A stretch of DNA of 64,000 nt from Serinicoccus chungangensis (GCF_006337125.1 NZ_CP040887.1:3162001-3226000); one strand, 5' to 3'. Counted from the stretch's first letter, positions 1 to 8,943 are shown. Numbers and translations are program-made. Notes: generated by a model from the letters alone, not told the origin.

Positions 1-1
1 C

Positions 2-160
2 CGCCTCCTGGCCCAGGCGGAGAAGCACGCGACCACGGCGCAGGGACGCGCCGACCGTGCCCAGGAGCAGGAGGACGCCGCGGACGAGGAGCTGGCGGCG
101 GCCCGCGTCGCCCGGGACGAGGCCCGCCGACGGCTCGAGGAGGCCCAGGACGCCGACTGA
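2..160 (+). CDS. C-terminal end of a charged coiled-coil protein (partial)
   Basis: The reading frame is open from the first bases of the window to a TGA at 158-160 and gives 52 residues. They are almost entirely Ala, Glu, Asp, Arg and Gln with helical heptad-like spacing, so this is probably a coiled-coil tail. No family can be named from this fragment. It converges on bioY with a 15-nt gap. The start lies outside the window. Confidence 0.55.
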   Translation, partial: RLLAQAEKHATTAQGRADRAQEQEDAADEELAAARVARDEARRRLEEAQDAD

Positions 161-175
161 TGCGCCGGCGGTCGG

Positions 176-787
176 TCAGCCGCGCCCGGAGTCGAGGCGG
201 CGCACCACGGCCCACACGGCCGGGAAGATCGCGGCGGCGATGCCGGCCTTGATGATGCCGGGCACGATGAAGGGGGTGATGCCCACGGCGGCGATCGCGG
301 CCAGGTCGCTCATGCCGAGGATGCCGGCCATGTAGGGCACGCCGACGAGGAAGGGCGCGGCGGTGGCGAGCAGGAAGCCGACCATGGCCAGCCCGACGTG
401 CCGGTCCCACGCGCGCTCCGCGGCCCAGCCGGCGATGGCGGCCGCGGCGACGAACCCGATGATGAACCCGAACGACGGGGCGAGGAGGTAGGCCGGTCCG
501 CCCGCACCGCCGGCGAAGATCGGCGCGCCCGCCAGGCCCGCGAAGAGGTAGGTCGTCAGGGCCGCGGCACCCCGCCGCATCCCCAGCGCCGACCCGACGA
601 GCATGACGCCCAGGGTCTGGCCGGTGATCGGGACCGGGCCGATGCGGAGCTCGACGAGGGCCAGCAGCGAGACCACGACCACGCCGCCGGCGACGAGCCC
701 GACGTCCGTGAGGACCCCGCGCCGCGGCAGCAGCCGGTCGGCGAGGACGAGCGAGGGGGTGTGGGACGAGGCGGAGGCGGTCGACAT
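176..787 (-). CDS. bioY: Biotin transporter BioY (ECF substrate-binding component)
   Basis: The product is a 203-residue hydrophobic protein with about six predicted membrane segments. Gly/Ala-rich helices and the conserved pattern around GQTLGVMLVGSALG match the BioY family, the membrane S component that binds biotin. I chose the ATG at 787 (MSTASASSHT) because the upstream 41 residues are low-complexity and unlike BioY. No bioM or bioN gene is adjacent, so the protein either works alone or shares an energizing module encoded elsewhere. The gap to the divergent pfkA holds a TGACGTCA palindrome (869-876) of unknown meaning. Confidence 0.9.
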   Translation of the reverse strand: MSTASASSHTPSLVLADRLLPRRGVLTDVGLVAGGVVVVSLLALVELRIGPVPITGQTLGVMLVGSALGMRRGAAALTTYLFAGLAGAPIFAGGAGGPAYLLAPSFGFIIGFVAAAAIAGWAAERAWDRHVGLAMVGFLLATAAPFLVGVPYMAGILGMSDLAAIAAVGITPFIVPGIIKAGIAAAIFPAVWAVVRRLDSGRG

Positions 788-975
788 GGGGCACAGGATG
801 CCACAGGCGCACCGGCGCGGCGGGCCACCACGACCGCCGCCGCGGACCTCGGGCGACTGGCACCCCGGTGACGTCACGTCATACCCTGGACCCGCACTGG
901 CGCCGGTCACCGCCCTCCGGGGTGGCCGGCGCGATGTCGTTGCCGCCCCTGTGAGACCCCGACGAAGGACACTGC

Positions 976-1995
976 ATGAAGATCGGCCTGCTGACCTCGG
1001 GTGGTGACTGCCCCGGCCTCAACGCCGTCATCCGCGGGGTGGTCCTCAAGGGCGACCGGATCTACGAGCACGAGTTCGTGGGCATCAAGGACGGCTTCCG
1101 CGGCCTCGTCGAGGACGACATCGTCCCGCTGCCGCGCAAGCGGGTCCGCGGCCTGTCCAAGGTCGGCGGCACCATCCTCGGCACCTCCCGGATCAGCCCG
1201 ATCCGCACCGGCGGCATCGACCGGGTCAAGGAGGTCATGGACAAGCACGAGATCGACGCGCTCGTGGCGATCGGCGGCGAGGGGACGCTGACCGTCGCCC
1301 GCATGTTCCACGACGAGGGCATCAACGTCGTCGGCGTGCCCAAGACCATCGACAACGACCTCTCCGCCACCGACCGGACCTTCGGCTTCGACACCGCGGT
1401 GTCCATCGCGACCGAGTCCATCGACCGGCTGCGCACCACCGGGGAGGCCCACTCGCGGTGCATGGTCGTGGAGGTCATGGGCCGGCACGTCGGGTGGATC
1501 GCCCTGCACGCCGGCATCGCCAGCGGCGCGCACGCGATCCTCATCCCCGAGGTGCCGGTGGCCACGGACCAGCTGTGCCAGTGGGTGCAGAACGCCATGG
1601 ACCGCGGGCGCGCGCCGACCATCGTGGTCGCCGAGGGCTTCACCTTCGCCGGGGCCGAGCAGGTCGCCAGCGACCGGGTGGACGGCTTCGGGCGACCGCT
1701 GCTCGGCGGGATCGGCGAGGCGGTGACCCGGGCCATCGAGGAGCGCACCGGCATCGAGACCCGCAACACGACGCTGGGCCACCTGCAGCGCGGCGGCGTG
1801 CCGAGCTCCTACGACCGGGTGCTGGCCACCCGCTTCGGCACCGCCGCGATCGACTCGGTGAGCGCCAAGAAGTGGGGCACGATGGTCGCGCTGCAGGGCA
1901 TGGACATCGTCAACGTCAACCTGCGCGACGCGACCAGCGAGCTCAAGATCGTCCCCCGCGACCAGTGGGACGAAGCCGCCATCATGTTCGGCTGA
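976..1995 (+). CDS. pfkA: 6-phosphofructokinase
   Basis: The 339-residue protein phosphorylates fructose 6-phosphate to fructose 1,6-bisphosphate in glycolysis. The N-terminal phosphate loop GGDCPGLN is at residues 9-16. GGEGT is at 100-104, and PKTIDND (122-128) carries the catalytic Asp126. The residue matching E. coli Gly104 is Gly103, as in ATP-dependent enzymes. The residue matching Gly124 is Lys123, as in pyrophosphate-dependent enzymes. Actinobacterial ATP-dependent enzymes commonly show this Gly/Lys pair, so ATP is the likelier donor. The gene stands alone between bioY and ilvA. Confidence 0.95.
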   Translation: MKIGLLTSGGDCPGLNAVIRGVVLKGDRIYEHEFVGIKDGFRGLVEDDIVPLPRKRVRGLSKVGGTILGTSRISPIRTGGIDRVKEVMDKHEIDALVAIGGEGTLTVARMFHDEGINVVGVPKTIDNDLSATDRTFGFDTAVSIATESIDRLRTTGEAHSRCMVVEVMGRHVGWIALHAGIASGAHAILIPEVPVATDQLCQWVQNAMDRGRAPTIVVAEGFTFAGAEQVASDRVDGFGRPLLGGIGEAVTRAIEERTGIETRNTTLGHLQRGGVPSSYDRVLATRFGTAAIDSVSAKKWGTMVALQGMDIVNVNLRDATSELKIVPRDQWDEAAIMFG

Positions 1996-2016
1996 GCCCG
2001 GGACCGCACGAAGACG

Positions 2017-2037
2017 CCCCCCCCCCCCCCCCCCCCC
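2017..2037. repeat. 21-base poly-C homopolymer tract
   Basis: A run of 21 consecutive C residues lies in the 109-bp gap between pfkA and ilvA and ends 67 bp before the ilvA start codon. It is by far the longest homopolymer I noticed in the window. It could be a slippage-prone tract that alters spacing in the ilvA promoter region, or an assembly artefact. Confidence 0.9.
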
Positions 2038-2104
2038 GCGCCGGCCGGAGTGGGGGGCCGCAGCACCCCCCTGACGCCACGTCAGGCGGGCTTAGGATCG
2101 GGGT

Positions 2105-3424
2105 ATGCCCGTCGCCCCCACCCCGTCCAGCTCGCCCGGCGCGTCGCCGGGGGCCACCGCACACCCCTCCGCGACCCTCGGGCCGCTGCCGACGGCGAGC
2201 GACATCGAGGAGGCCGCGCGGCGCATCGCGGGGCGGGTCGGGCGGACCCCCCTGGAGCGTAGCGTCCGGCTCTCGGAGCAGACCGGCGCCTCGGTGTGGC
2301 TCAAGCGGGAGGACCAGCAGCCGGTGCGGTCCTACAAGGGCCGGGGCGCCGCCAACCTCATCGCCCAGCTCGACAGCGAGCAGATCTGGGCCGGGGTCGT
2401 CTGCGCCAGCGCCGGCAACCACGCCCAGGGCGTCGCGTACGCCTGCGCCACCCTGGGCGTCAACGCCCGGATCTACCTGCCCGCGAACACGCCGCGGCAG
2501 AAGCGCGACCGGGTCGCCGACATCGGGGGCGACTGGGTGGACGTCGTGGTGGGCGGCCGGACCTACGACGAGGCCGCCGCCGCGGCGCTGGCGGACGCGC
2601 AGCGGACCGGGGCCACCCTCGTCCCCGCCTTCGACCACCCGCACACCATCGCCGGGCAGGGGACGATCGCCCGGGAGATCAGCGAGGACCTGCCCGACCC
2701 CCCGGACGTCGTGGTCGTCCCCTGCGGGGGCGGCGGGCTGCTCGCCGGGTGCCTCACGTGGTTCGGCGAGCACGCGCCGCAGGTGCGCGTCGTGGCGGCC
2801 GAGCCGGCCGGCGCCGCCAGCATGATGGCCGCCACCCGTGCCGGTGAACCGGTCGCCCTGGCCGAGATCGACCGCTTCGTCGACGGCGCCGCGGTGCAGC
2901 AGGTCGGGAGGCACACGTTCGAGGTGGTGCGCCGGCACACCCCTGAGCTGGTCGCCGTGCCCGAGGGCCGCATCTGCACCGAGATGATCCGGCTCTACCA
3001 GAGCGAGGGCATCATCGCCGAGCCCGCCGGGGCGCTGGCGCCGGCGGCGCTGGAGGGCCTGGGCGACCTGAGCGGTCTCACGGTCGTCGTCGTGGTGTCG
3101 GGCGGCAACAACGACCTGCTGCGCTACCCGGAGGTGATGGAGCGCTCGCTCATCCACGAGGGCCTCAAGCACTACTTCCTCGTGGACTTCCCGCAGGAGC
3201 CGGGGATGCTGCGGCAGTTCCTCAACGAGGTGCTGGGCCCGGACGACGACATCGCGCTGTTCGAGTACATCAAGCGCAACAACCGCGAGACCGGCCCGGC
3301 CCTGGTCGGCATCGAGCTCGGCGCGCGCGAGGACCTCGCGCCGCTGCTGGAGCGGATGGAGGCCAGCTCGATGCAGATCGAGCCGATCCAGCCGGACAGC
3401 CCGCTCTTCCGCTTCATCCTCTGA
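2105..3424 (+). CDS. ilvA: Threonine ammonia-lyase (threonine dehydratase)
   Basis: The 439-residue PLP enzyme deaminates threonine to 2-oxobutanoate, the first step to isoleucine. RSYKGRG places the PLP lysine at Lys78. SAGNHAQG (102-109) and the glycine loop CGGGGLLAG follow. A single ACT-like regulatory domain fills about the last 90 residues, so isoleucine feedback is likely. The first 30 residues are Pro/Ser/Ala-rich and may be a dispensable extension. The ATG at 2105 is the only obvious start and is preceded by a weak purine-rich stretch. The poly-C tract lies just upstream. Confidence 0.95.
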   Translation: MPVAPTPSSSPGASPGATAHPSATLGPLPTASDIEEAARRIAGRVGRTPLERSVRLSEQTGASVWLKREDQQPVRSYKGRGAANLIAQLDSEQIWAGVVCASAGNHAQGVAYACATLGVNARIYLPANTPRQKRDRVADIGGDWVDVVVGGRTYDEAAAAALADAQRTGATLVPAFDHPHTIAGQGTIAREISEDLPDPPDVVVVPCGGGGLLAGCLTWFGEHAPQVRVVAAEPAGAASMMAATRAGEPVALAEIDRFVDGAAVQQVGRHTFEVVRRHTPELVAVPEGRICTEMIRLYQSEGIIAEPAGALAPAALEGLGDLSGLTVVVVVSGGNNDLLRYPEVMERSLIHEGLKHYFLVDFPQEPGMLRQFLNEVLGPDDDIALFEYIKRNNRETGPALVGIELGAREDLAPLLERMEASSMQIEPIQPDSPLFRFIL

Positions 3425-3458
3425 GCAGCGGCAGCGCGGGAGGCGCGCCCCGGCCCCG

Positions 3459-4301
3459 TCAGTGGCTCGCGCCGGCCTTCCAGTAGCCGCAGAAGCTGAT
3501 CTTCCTCTTCGGTATGCCGTGACGCACCCAGTGGCGGCGGGCGGCGGTGGCGAGGTCGGACTCGCCGGCGACCCAGGCATACACCTCGTCGTCGTCGGGC
3601 ACGGGCACCCGGCCCAGCTCGGCGAGGGCGGCCTCCCCCGGCCTGGCACCGGAGGTGCCGCGTACCACCCAGCGCACCTCGACACCCTCGGGCGCACCCA
3701 GGTCGTGGCGGTCGTCGGGGTGCGGCACCTCGACGACGGCGACACCGCACGCCACCCGGGGGAGGTCGCGCAGGACGCCGGCGAGCGCCGGCAGGCCGGC
3801 CTCGTCGGCGGCCAGGAGGACGGTCGCCTCCTCGGGCCCGGCGTAGATCGTGCCCTCGTCGATGATCGCGACCTCGTCACCGACCGCGCAGGTCTGCGCC
3901 CAGGTCGAGGCCGGCCCGGCCGTGCCGTCGGCGGCGCTGCCGTGCACCACCAGGTCGACGTCGATCTCCGGCCCCGGGCCGTGCACCCCGGTCTCGCGGT
4001 AGGAGCGGATGGTGTAGTTGCGGATGACCGGCCGCTCGTCCGCGGGCACGAGCATGAAGCGCGCGTAGCTGGCGGTGGTCACCGCCTCCGGGACGTGGCG
4101 CAGCGACTCCACGCCCCCGGTCGGCAGGAACAGCCGGAACCACTGGTCGAACCCCATCGGCACCAGGTCGGCGATCTGGCCGCCCCCCAGGGTCACCCGC
4201 GCGAGGGAGGGCGTCGGCCTCGAACGGGCCAGGACGTGCATCCGCAGCGGCCGGGCGTCGACCGGCTTGCGTCGGGTGACCTGCGCGCTTCGCCTGGCCA
4301 T
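3459..4301 (-). CDS. Siderophore-interacting protein (FAD-dependent ferric-siderophore reductase)
   Basis: The 280-residue cytoplasmic flavoprotein is of the ViuB/SIP type. RNYTIRSYR is the flavin-binding motif of the N-terminal FAD_binding_9 domain, and the C-terminal SIP domain ends near CGYWKAG. Family members release iron from ferric siderophores by reduction. I set the start at the ATG at 4301 (MARRSAQVT), which has AGGAG about 8 nt upstream. A longer reading from 4358 would run through the iron box. The gene diverges from the ferric-siderophore ABC operon. Confidence 0.9.
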   Translation of the reverse strand: MARRSAQVTRRKPVDARPLRMHVLARSRPTPSLARVTLGGGQIADLVPMGFDQWFRLFLPTGGVESLRHVPEAVTTASYARFMLVPADERPVIRNYTIRSYRETGVHGPGPEIDVDLVVHGSAADGTAGPASTWAQTCAVGDEVAIIDEGTIYAGPEEATVLLAADEAGLPALAGVLRDLPRVACGVAVVEVPHPDDRHDLGAPEGVEVRWVVRGTSGARPGEAALAELGRVPVPDDDEVYAWVAGESDLATAARRHWVRHGIPKRKISFCGYWKAGASH

Positions 4302-4328
4302 CAGCGGCTCCTGGTGCTCGACGTCGAA

Positions 4329-4376
4329 TTGGTGCACACAGGTGCATCGTATATACATGAGGTCTGCCTTACCTAA
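4329..4376. promoter_or_regulatory. Divergent promoter with DtxR/IdeR-type iron box
   Basis: For the plus-strand ABC operon, TTGGTG (4329-4334), a 17-bp spacer and TATACA (4352-4357) form a plausible -35/-10 pair. Immediately downstream, 4358-4376 matches the 19-bp DtxR/IdeR palindrome TTAGGTTAGCCTAACCTAA at 15 of 19 positions. On the minus strand the same box supplies a TTAGGT -35 placed 17 bp from TATACG, so one bound repressor could shut off both directions. Iron repression is inferred from the site and the gene content. Confidence 0.75.
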
Positions 4377-4393
4377 CCGACTTGAGGAGACAC

Positions 4394-5443
4394 ATGCGCA
4401 CCTCCCGCACGGCGAGCGTCAGTCTCGCGCTGACCGCGACCCTCGTCCTCGCCGCGTGCGGGGGCACCTCCGGCGACGACGCGACCGGCGACGCGACCGA
4501 CGAGGGCTCCGCGGCACCGGCCGACGCCGGCGCCTTCCCGGTCACGGTCCAGCACGCCTTCGGCGAGACCACCATCGAGGAGGAGCCCGAGCGGGTCGCC
4601 TCCGTCGCGTGGGCCAACCACGAGGTGCCGCTGGCCCTCGGCGTCGTGCCGGTGGGCATGAGCGAGGCCACGTGGGGCGACGACGACGGCGACGGGGTGC
4701 TGCCCTGGGTCGAGGACGCGCTCGCCGAGATGGACGCCGAGACCCCGGTCCTCTTCGACGAGACCGACGGCATCGACTTCGAGGCCGTGGCCGACACCGA
4801 GCCCGACGTCATCCTGGCCGCCTACTCCGGCCTCACCCAGGAGGAGTACGACACCCTCAGCCAGATCGCGCCGGTCGTGGCCTACCCCGAGCTGGCGTGG
4901 GGCACCACCTGGCAGCAGATGGTCGAGCTCAACAGCCAGGCGCTCGGGATGGCCGAGGAGGGCGACGCCCTGGTCGAGGAGCTGGAGGGCTACGTCTCCG
5001 ACACCGTGGCGGAGTACCCCGAGCTCGAGGGCAAGAGCGCGATGTTCAGCTCGCACAGCACCGATGACCTGAGCCAGGTCGGCTTCTACACCACCAACGA
5101 CCCCCGGGCGCTCTTCCTCGAGGAGCTCGGGATGACGACACCCGAGCTGGTCGCCGAGCGGTCCGCGGAGAGCGACACCTTCTACGAGACGGTCAGCGCG
5201 GAGAACGCGGACCTGCTCGAGGACGTCGACCTGCTGGTGACCTACGGCGACGACGCCCTGCTCACCCAGCTGCAGGAGGACGCCCTCGTGTCCGAGATAC
5301 CGGCCGTCGAGGACGGCGCCGTCGTCATGCTGGAGAACGACACCCCGCTGGCCGCCGCCGCTAACCCCTCGCCGCTCGCGCTCGAGTGGGGCCTCACCGA
5401 CTTCCTCGACCTGGTCTCGGCCGCCGCAGAGAAGAGCCAGTGA
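4394..5443 (+). CDS. Ferric-siderophore ABC transporter substrate-binding lipoprotein
   Basis: The 349-residue protein has a lipoprotein signal ending in lipobox LAAC with Cys22, followed by a Gly/Asp/Thr-rich linker and a FecB/FepB-type class III binding fold. It should sit on the outer face of the membrane and deliver ferric siderophore to the two permeases encoded next. The ATG at 4394 is chosen because GAGGAG lies 5 nt upstream. A TTG start at 4382 would add only four residues and hide that site. Its stop overlaps the next gene's GTG start. Confidence 0.93.
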   Translation: MRTSRTASVSLALTATLVLAACGGTSGDDATGDATDEGSAAPADAGAFPVTVQHAFGETTIEEEPERVASVAWANHEVPLALGVVPVGMSEATWGDDDGDGVLPWVEDALAEMDAETPVLFDETDGIDFEAVADTEPDVILAAYSGLTQEEYDTLSQIAPVVAYPELAWGTTWQQMVELNSQALGMAEEGDALVEELEGYVSDTVAEYPELEGKSAMFSSHSTDDLSQVGFYTTNDPRALFLEELGMTTPELVAERSAESDTFYETVSAENADLLEDVDLLVTYGDDALLTQLQEDALVSEIPAVEDGAVVMLENDTPLAAAANPSPLALEWGLTDFLDLVSAAAEKSQ

Positions 5444-6498
5444 CCGACACCCTCACCGCCGCCCCGCCGGACGCGCCTGCCCCCGCAGCGCGCCGGCGGG
5501 TCGGCACGCGGGCATACCGCGTCACGACGCTCGTCGTGGCGCTCGCCGCGCTGCTGGTCGCCGGTGTCCTGTCGGTCACCTTCGGCGCCCGGGAGATCGC
5601 GTATGCCGACCTCGTGGCCGCCCTCGGTGGCGCGCAGGACAACATCTCCCAGGCGGCCGTCGCCCAGCGCGTCCCCCGCACCATCCTGGCCATGCTCGTC
5701 GGCGCTGCCCTCGGCCTGGCCGGTGCGGTCATGCAAGGGGTGACCCGCAACCCGCTCGCCGACCCCGGGATCCTCGGGGTGACCTCCGGGGCCTCCCTGG
5801 CGGTGGTCGTCGGCATCGCCTTCTTCGGTCTGGGCACCGCCTCCGGCTACGTCTGGGTGGCGATCGTCGGCGCGGCGCTCGCCGCCGCCGTCGTCTACGC
5901 CATCGGTTCGATGGGCCGCGGCGGCGCCACCCCGCTCAAGCTGGCCCTGGCCGGCGCGGCCCTGTCGGCGGCCTTCTCCTCCCTGGTCAGCGCGATCCTG
6001 CTGCCGCGCATCCAGGTGATGGACTCCTTCCGGTTCTGGCAGATCGGCGGGGTCGGGGGTGCGACGCCGGAGAAGATCCTCGTCGCCCTGCCCTTCCTGC
6101 TCGCCGGCACGCTCATGTCGTTCGCCGTGGCCCGGGGCCTCAACTCGCTCGCGCTGGGCGACGACCTGGCCGCCGGCCTGGGCGAGCGGGTGGCCCTGAC
6201 CCGCGCGCTGGCGGCGGTCGGGGCGGTCACGCTCTGCGGCGCGGCCACCGCGGTGGCCGGACCCATCGGCTTCGTCGGGCTGGTCGTGCCGCACGCCTGC
6301 CGGCTCGTCGTCGGCACCGACCACCGGTGGCTCCTCCCGCTCTCGCTGCTCGTCGGCGCCGTGCTGCTCACCCTGGCCGACGTGGTCGGACGCGTCGTCG
6401 CGCGGCCGGCGGAGGTCGACGTGGGCATCATCACCGCGCTCATCGGGGCGCCGGTCTTCATCATGATCGTGCGCCGGATGCGGGCGAGGGCGCTGTGA
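5440..6498 (+). CDS. Iron-siderophore ABC transporter permease (FecCD family), first subunit
   Basis: The 352-residue protein has about nine to ten membrane segments and the FecCD signatures GAALGLAGAVMQGVTRNPLA and DPGILGVTSGAS. The GTG start at 5440 overlaps the preceding stop by 4 nt, which implies translational coupling. The first 25 residues are Pro/Ala-rich and cytoplasmic. It would form the membrane channel together with the following permease. Confidence 0.93.
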   Translation: MTDTLTAAPPDAPAPAARRRVGTRAYRVTTLVVALAALLVAGVLSVTFGAREIAYADLVAALGGAQDNISQAAVAQRVPRTILAMLVGAALGLAGAVMQGVTRNPLADPGILGVTSGASLAVVVGIAFFGLGTASGYVWVAIVGAALAAAVVYAIGSMGRGGATPLKLALAGAALSAAFSSLVSAILLPRIQVMDSFRFWQIGGVGGATPEKILVALPFLLAGTLMSFAVARGLNSLALGDDLAAGLGERVALTRALAAVGAVTLCGAATAVAGPIGFVGLVVPHACRLVVGTDHRWLLPLSLLVGAVLLTLADVVGRVVARPAEVDVGIITALIGAPVFIMIVRRMRARAL

Positions 6499-7544
6499 GC
6501 ACGGCATACACGACCCGCCCCGACCCCTCCCCGCTGCGCGCGGGACGTCGGCGCCGTGCCGCGAGCCGGCGCCGGGCCGCCGCGCTCCTCGGGGTGCTCG
6601 TGCTCGTCCTCTTCGCGGTGAGCCTCATGGTGGGGCAGACGTTCTACGGCCCCGGGGAGGTGTGGCGGGTGGTCCTCGGGCAGGACGTGCCCGGCGCGTC
6701 CTTCACCGTCGGCACCCTGCGGCTGCCGCGCGCCGTCCTCGGGCTGGTCGCCGGGGCCGCGCTGGGGATGGCGGGGGTGACGTTCCAGACCATGCTGCGC
6801 AACCCCCTCGCCTCCCCCGACATCATCGGCATCAGCGCGGGGGCCAGCGCCGCGGCCGTCGTCGGCATCGTGGTGCTGCGGGTGGACGAGGCGCTGGTGT
6901 CCGGGATGGCGATCGTGGCGGCGCTGGTGACGGCGCTCGTCATCTACCTGCTCGCCTACCGCGACGGCGTCCTGGGGACGAGGCTCATCCTCATCGGCAT
7001 CGGCATCGCGGCGATGCTGGACTCGGTCGTCGCCTACGTCATCGTGCGCGCCGCCGCGTGGGACCTGCAGGTCGCCATGCGCTGGCTCACGGGCAGCCTC
7101 AACGGCGCCACCTGGGGGATCGTCCTGCCGCTCGTCGTCGCCGCCCTGGTGCTCATGCCGGTCCTGCTCTCCCGGTCCCGGCAGCTGGACCTGCTGCAGC
7201 ACGGCGACGACACCGCCAGCGCCCTCGGGGTGCGGGTCGAGCGCACCCGGCTGACGGTCATCGTGGCCGCCGTCGCCCTCATCGCCTTCGCCACGGCGGC
7301 GGCCGGGCCCATCGCCTTCGTCGCCTTCCTGGCCGGCCCCATCGCGGCGCGCGTCGTCGGGCCGGGGGGATCGCTCATGGTCCCCGCGGCCCTCACCGGT
7401 GCGCTGCTCGTGCTCGCCGCCGACCTGGCGGGGCAGCACCTGTTCGGCACCCGCTACCCGGTCGGGGTCATCACCGGGGTGCTCGGGGCGCCCTACCTCG
7501 TCTACCTGCTCGTCCGCACCAACCGCGCCGGAGGATCGCTGTGA
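6495..7544 (+). CDS. Iron-siderophore ABC transporter permease (FecCD family), second subunit
   Basis: The 349-residue polytopic protein has the FecCD hallmarks GAALGMAGVTFQTMLRNPLA and PDIIGISAGASAA. It is a paralogue of the preceding gene. The GTG start at 6495 overlaps the upstream stop by 4 nt, and its own stop overlaps the ATPase start by 4 nt. The Arg-rich N-terminus before the first membrane segment is expected to stay in the cytoplasm. It is the heterodimer partner in the importer. Confidence 0.93.
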   Translation: MSTAYTTRPDPSPLRAGRRRRAASRRRAAALLGVLVLVLFAVSLMVGQTFYGPGEVWRVVLGQDVPGASFTVGTLRLPRAVLGLVAGAALGMAGVTFQTMLRNPLASPDIIGISAGASAAAVVGIVVLRVDEALVSGMAIVAALVTALVIYLLAYRDGVLGTRLILIGIGIAAMLDSVVAYVIVRAAAWDLQVAMRWLTGSLNGATWGIVLPLVVAALVLMPVLLSRSRQLDLLQHGDDTASALGVRVERTRLTVIVAAVALIAFATAAAGPIAFVAFLAGPIAARVVGPGGSLMVPAALTGALLVLAADLAGQHLFGTRYPVGVITGVLGAPYLVYLLVRTNRAGGSL

Positions 7545-8359
7545 CCGACTCCCACACCCTCGTCGCCGAGGACGTCAGCCTCGGCTACGGCGACCGCACC
7601 GTCGTCGACGGGCTCGACCTCACGGTGCCCCCGGGCCGCATCACGACCATCGTCGGTGCCAACGCCTGCGGGAAGTCCACGCTGCTGCGCGCGCTGTCCC
7701 GCCTCCTCGCGCCCAGCCAGGGCCACGTCCTGCTGGACGGCAAGGCCGTGCACACCCAGCCCACCAAGGCGGTGGCCCGCACCCTGGGCCTGCTGCCCCA
7801 GAGCCCCATCGCGCCCGAGGGCATCGCGGTGGCCGACCTCGTGGCGCGCGGGCGCAGCCCGCACCAGCGGATGCTGTCCCGGTGGGCGGTCGCCGACGAG
7901 CAGGCGGTCGAGGAGGCGCTCGAGCTCACGGGGACGACCGACCTCGTCGACCGGTCGGTGGACGAGCTCTCCGGCGGCCAGCGCCAGCGGGTCTGGATCG
8001 CCATGGCCCTGGCCCAGCAGACCGACATCCTGCTGCTGGACGAGCCGACGACCTTCCTCGACATCTGCCACCAGATCGAGGTGCTCGACCTGCTCACCGA
8101 CCTCAACCGCACCCGCGGCACGACGATCGTCATGGTGCTCCACGACCTCAACCTCGCCGCCCGCTACGCCGACCACCTCGTCGCGATGTGCGGCGGCCGG
8201 CTGCTCGCCGGCGGGCGTCCCGAGGACGTGCTCACCGCCGAGACGGTCGAGCAGGTCTTCGGCATGCGCAGCCAGGTCGTCACCGACCCCGTCTCCGGCA
8301 AGCCCATGGTGCTGCCGATCGGCCGTCACCACGCCGGCCAGCCCGTCGGGCACGCCTGA
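7541..8359 (+). CDS. Iron-siderophore ABC transporter ATP-binding protein
   Basis: The 272-residue ATPase is of the FepC/FecE type. Its Walker A is GANACGKST, with Ala where Gly is usual. The signature is LSGGQRQR and the Walker B region is ILLLDEPTTFLD. It ends the four-gene operon and starts at a GTG overlapping the upstream stop. A tandem-repeat array begins 5 bp after its stop codon. Confidence 0.95.
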   Translation: MTDSHTLVAEDVSLGYGDRTVVDGLDLTVPPGRITTIVGANACGKSTLLRALSRLLAPSQGHVLLDGKAVHTQPTKAVARTLGLLPQSPIAPEGIAVADLVARGRSPHQRMLSRWAVADEQAVEEALELTGTTDLVDRSVDELSGGQRQRVWIAMALAQQTDILLLDEPTTFLDICHQIEVLDLLTDLNRTRGTTIVMVLHDLNLAARYADHLVAMCGGRLLAGGRPEDVLTAETVEQVFGMRSQVVTDPVSGKPMVLPIGRHHAGQPVGHA

Positions 8360-8364
8360 ACCGC

Positions 8365-8443
8365 ACAGGACGTGCGGCCAGGGCGCACAGGACGTGCGGT
8401 CAGGACACACAGGACGTGCGGTCAGGACACACAGGACGCACGG
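8365..8443. repeat. Tandem array of four 22-bp GC-rich units (array 1)
   Basis: The block ACAGGACGTGCGG begins at 8365, 8387 and 8409, with a variant copy at 8431, giving an exact 22-bp period. Several units contain the short hairpin CCGCAC-AGGAC-GTGCGG. The array sits directly after the iron ABC operon and may help end its transcripts. Arrays with the same period and a related core occur at 8953 and 63591. Confidence 0.85.
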
Positions 8444-8529
8444 TGCGCACCAGACCCGTCCCGTGGGAATGCCGGCGCGGACGACGTGACGGCAGGAGCA
8501 GCGGCCTCGTGGCTGTCAGGCTGGGGGTC

Positions 8530-8943
8530 ATGCAGCGAGTCCAGATCGCGCCGACCCGCACCTGGTACTGGGGCACGGTCGGCCTGTGGTCCCTCATCCT
8601 CACCGGGAACGTGCTCCGCCTGGTCGGCGGTGGCCGGGACGGCGCCGTCTGGCTGCTCCTCGACCTCGTGCTGGTCCTGGTCCCGGCCGGGTTTCTCGTC
8701 ATGATGGTGACCGGTGCCCAGACGATCACGGCTGATGCCGACGGCCTGCACCGCCACTGGTTCTACGGCCGTCGCCTGGTCCCGTGGAGCGAGGTCACCG
8801 AGATCCGGCCGGCTCCCAGCTACCCGGAGCGGCTCGTCATCCGCGGCGAGGGCCGCAGGACGCTGGCCGAGGGCATGAAGCCGGCCGACGACGAGGTGGC
8901 GCTGCTGCATACCTGGCACGAGAGGGCGATCAGCGGCCTTTGA
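8530..8943 (+). CDS. PH-domain membrane protein of unknown function
   Basis: The 137-residue protein has two N-terminal membrane segments (about residues 14-34 and 42-62) and a C-terminal module with ITADADGLHRHWFYGRRLVPWSEV-type features of the bacterial PH (bPH) family. Such proteins are membrane anchored with the PH fold in the cytoplasm, and their role is unknown. The ATG at 8530 follows a GGGGG run, and an in-frame GTG at 8508 is an alternative start. Repeat arrays flank the gene on both sides. Confidence 0.65.
   Translation: MQRVQIAPTRTWYWGTVGLWSLILTGNVLRLVGGGRDGAVWLLLDLVLVLVPAGFLVMMVTGAQTITADADGLHRHWFYGRRLVPWSEVTEIRPAPSYPERLVIRGEGRRTLAEGMKPADDEVALLHTWHERAISGL

Noticed and set aside
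869..876. TGACGTCA palindrome as a specific operator for bioY or pfkA
   Set aside because: It is a perfect palindrome but only 8 bp long, and I know no regulator of either gene that fits it. Chance is a sufficient explanation.
8365..8443. Possible CRISPR array
   Set aside because: Units repeat head-to-tail at 22 bp with no unique spacers, and no cas genes are nearby. It is a plain tandem repeat.
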